This document shows positions 31,151 to 32,500 of a stretch of 32,500 nt of DNA, piece after piece. Source of the DNA: Chromera velia (lineage: Eukaryota > Sar > Chromeraceae); contig JAHBMJ010000220.1 of the NCBI GenBank assembly GCA_018398765.1, positions 1 to 32,500 on the forward strand, written 5' to 3'. Position numbers and translations under genes: made by a program. The notes beneath the pieces were generated by a model that did no database searches, had not been told where the DNA came from, and saw only the letters and a program-made list of their open reading frames with translations. Every line of letters starts with the position of its first letter. Within the stretch, counting starts at the first letter, position 1.

Positions 31151-31833
31151 TCTTTTTCCCCTTTTCACTCTTGCGTTTCAGCACTAAAAGTCATTTCACT
31201 TTTGGTAGCCTTTTGCCCCTCTGCCAGATGGCCTCAGATCGGAACGAGAAAGCCATTCAGATAAAAGAAAAATGATGCCGCGTGTGCTTTTTCTTCAATT
31301 GTAAACTGTTTACGGCACAGGCTTGACCTGTGCAGGCCGGCTAGGGAGGTCTGATGTGTCTAGACGCTTTCCTTGGGAGCTGCACGTCGGACATTCGGCA
31401 TTGGGGCGGGAGGCCAATCCTCCGGACATAAATAAAATTATATGTTCCAGATACTACACAGTGCGGTAATATTTTTTTTGAGACTGTATGAAATGCAAAC
31501 TGGATCGAGTGCTAAATCAATATCATTTTTTTATTTTTCTTAGATATTCTTAGAATTAAAATTTTAGAGAATCGATAGTCTAGAATTTAATAAAAATTTT
31601 AATCTGGTTTTGTTTAAGTTTTAAAATGAAGCTTAATTATTAACTCCTATATAAATTTATCATTTGTTTCATTTAATATTTATCATATATAATTTATGAA
31701 TACGATTTTTAGCTATATGATGATGATTGAGGGTTAAATTAGTTTTTACTGTCTAAATCACAGATCTATATTATTAAAATTTTTGAGTTCATTTGCATTT
31801 TGTGAGCACCATTCTATGTCACATCATCATGGA
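31151..31833. other. A/T-rich intergenic stretch
   Basis: I see no gene. A 7-bp hairpin GCACAGG-CTTGA-CCTGTGC lies at 31315-31333, followed by a G/C-rich patch to about 31430 with a GGGAGG/CCTCC pairing. The remainder (31440-31800) is very A/T-rich. It is the 3' side of the minus-strand gene that follows. Confidence 0.5.
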
Positions 31834-32475
31834 CTAATACACATCGTGGTCACCGCCCCCGTCTCCTCCTGGGTCGGAGTCGTCGTCTCTCTCGAGATGG
31901 TCGTAGTGATTGAAAGCGTAGTCCCCGTCTCCAAACTCACCGTCGTCGTCATCGCTGGCAAAGAGGTCGGCATCCGAGAGAGCTGCATGGATTCAAAGCA
32001 AGGCACGGACAAAAAAAAAACAGACACAAGACGATTCATGACAAGGATTAGAGGGATGACCGAAGCGCGTGTGTGAGAGTGCGTGAAAAGCAGATTTGTT
32101 TTTTCACAAAAACGTCGGGAGAGGAAATTCAACAGAGAAGGGGCCTGAAACAGCATGAAGAACGCAGACGGAGAGAGCGCGAGGAAGGCACAACAGGAAA
32201 GAAGAAACTATTCGGATGTAAAGAACGCGTTCCTATTCCAGTCGATACGTCAAAGAGATCTCGACACAGGCAGACGAGAACTCTTAGACTCACCTTTTTC
32301 TCCCCCTGCCTCCTTCCTCTTTTTCTCCGCCTCCCTTTCTCTGTCTTCCAGATCTTTGTAGTTGATTGCCCCCTTCTTCCCCATCATTTCCTCCAGTTTC
32401 CTTTTTCGCAGCGCCTCCATTTGTTCCCTCGACCTCGCAAGCGATTCTTGCAGGAGCTCTTCTGGAAACACGGAC
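31834..32475 (-). CDS. Last two exons of an acidic-tailed protein, possibly RPC31/RPC7-like (Pol III), 5' partial
   Basis: Minus-strand exons 32475-32294 and 31982-31834 join in phase (donor GTGAGT, acceptor ATGCAG). The upstream exon also starts at a GCAG acceptor (32476-32479), so the gene continues beyond the window. The first exon encodes SVFPEELLQESL, then a charged helix with KRKLEEMMGKKGAINYKDLEDRE. The second gives LFASDDDDGEFGDGDYAFNHY and a run of Asp/Gly ending in DVY and TAG. A PxELL segment, a Lys/Glu helix and an acidic tail with DYxxxxY near the end resemble the RPC31/POLR3G family of RNA polymerase III subunits. This is pattern-level only; other acidic-tailed nuclear proteins could look alike. 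The exon structure is firmer than the name. Confidence 0.6.
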
Positions 32476-32500
32476 CTGCTCTCACAAGCGAAGAGGGAAA

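Overview
The window is nuclear DNA of an intron-rich eukaryote. It is dominated by one gene of about 22 kb for the second-largest subunit of RNA polymerase I (RPA2/RPA135/POLR1B family), plus strand, 2213-24280. I rebuilt it by hand as 39 exons and 38 introns. Reading phase closes at every junction, and the exons sum to 4341 nt (1446 aa plus stop). No prokaryotic features are present. Dense short introns, GT...GCAG borders, heavy microsatellite load and decayed LINE retrotransposons suggest a protist or alga. A chromerid-like alveolate alga is my best guess, but this is inference only.

Layout. 1-204: tandem duplicated A/T-rich hairpin repeat. 615-1415 (minus): intronless ChrR-like double-cupin protein. 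1416-2212: shared divergent promoter region with a 21-bp tandem repeat. 2213-24280: the Pol I gene, whose introns are full of pyrimidine-rich microsatellites. 24281-28930: A/T-rich DNA with two minus-strand LINE reverse-transcriptase fragments, separated by an A/T-rich block carrying an unknown intact ORF. 28930-30241: a frameshifted MYND zinc-finger pseudogene. About 30430-31150: three degenerate tandem copies of a 200-230 bp unit. 31834-32475 (minus): the last two exons of a gene with an acidic C-terminus, possibly an RPC31/RPC7-like RNA polymerase III subunit; it runs off the right edge.

The most unusual biology is at the splice sites of the Pol I gene. (1) Many introns begin with a tandem GTNN tetranucleotide tract that looks expanded from the 5' splice site, and 22 of 38 donors have C at +3. 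(2) Three of 38 acceptors have been duplicated together with the first 11-17 nt of the following exon. One is a 16-copy minisatellite; in the other two, the direct repeats flank a perfect inverted repeat. (3) The protein has a basic insertion of about 135 aa, with no counterpart in the plant and animal orthologues I know, just before the conserved SDHNQSPR motif. Its first exon is the one fed by the 16-copy acceptor array.
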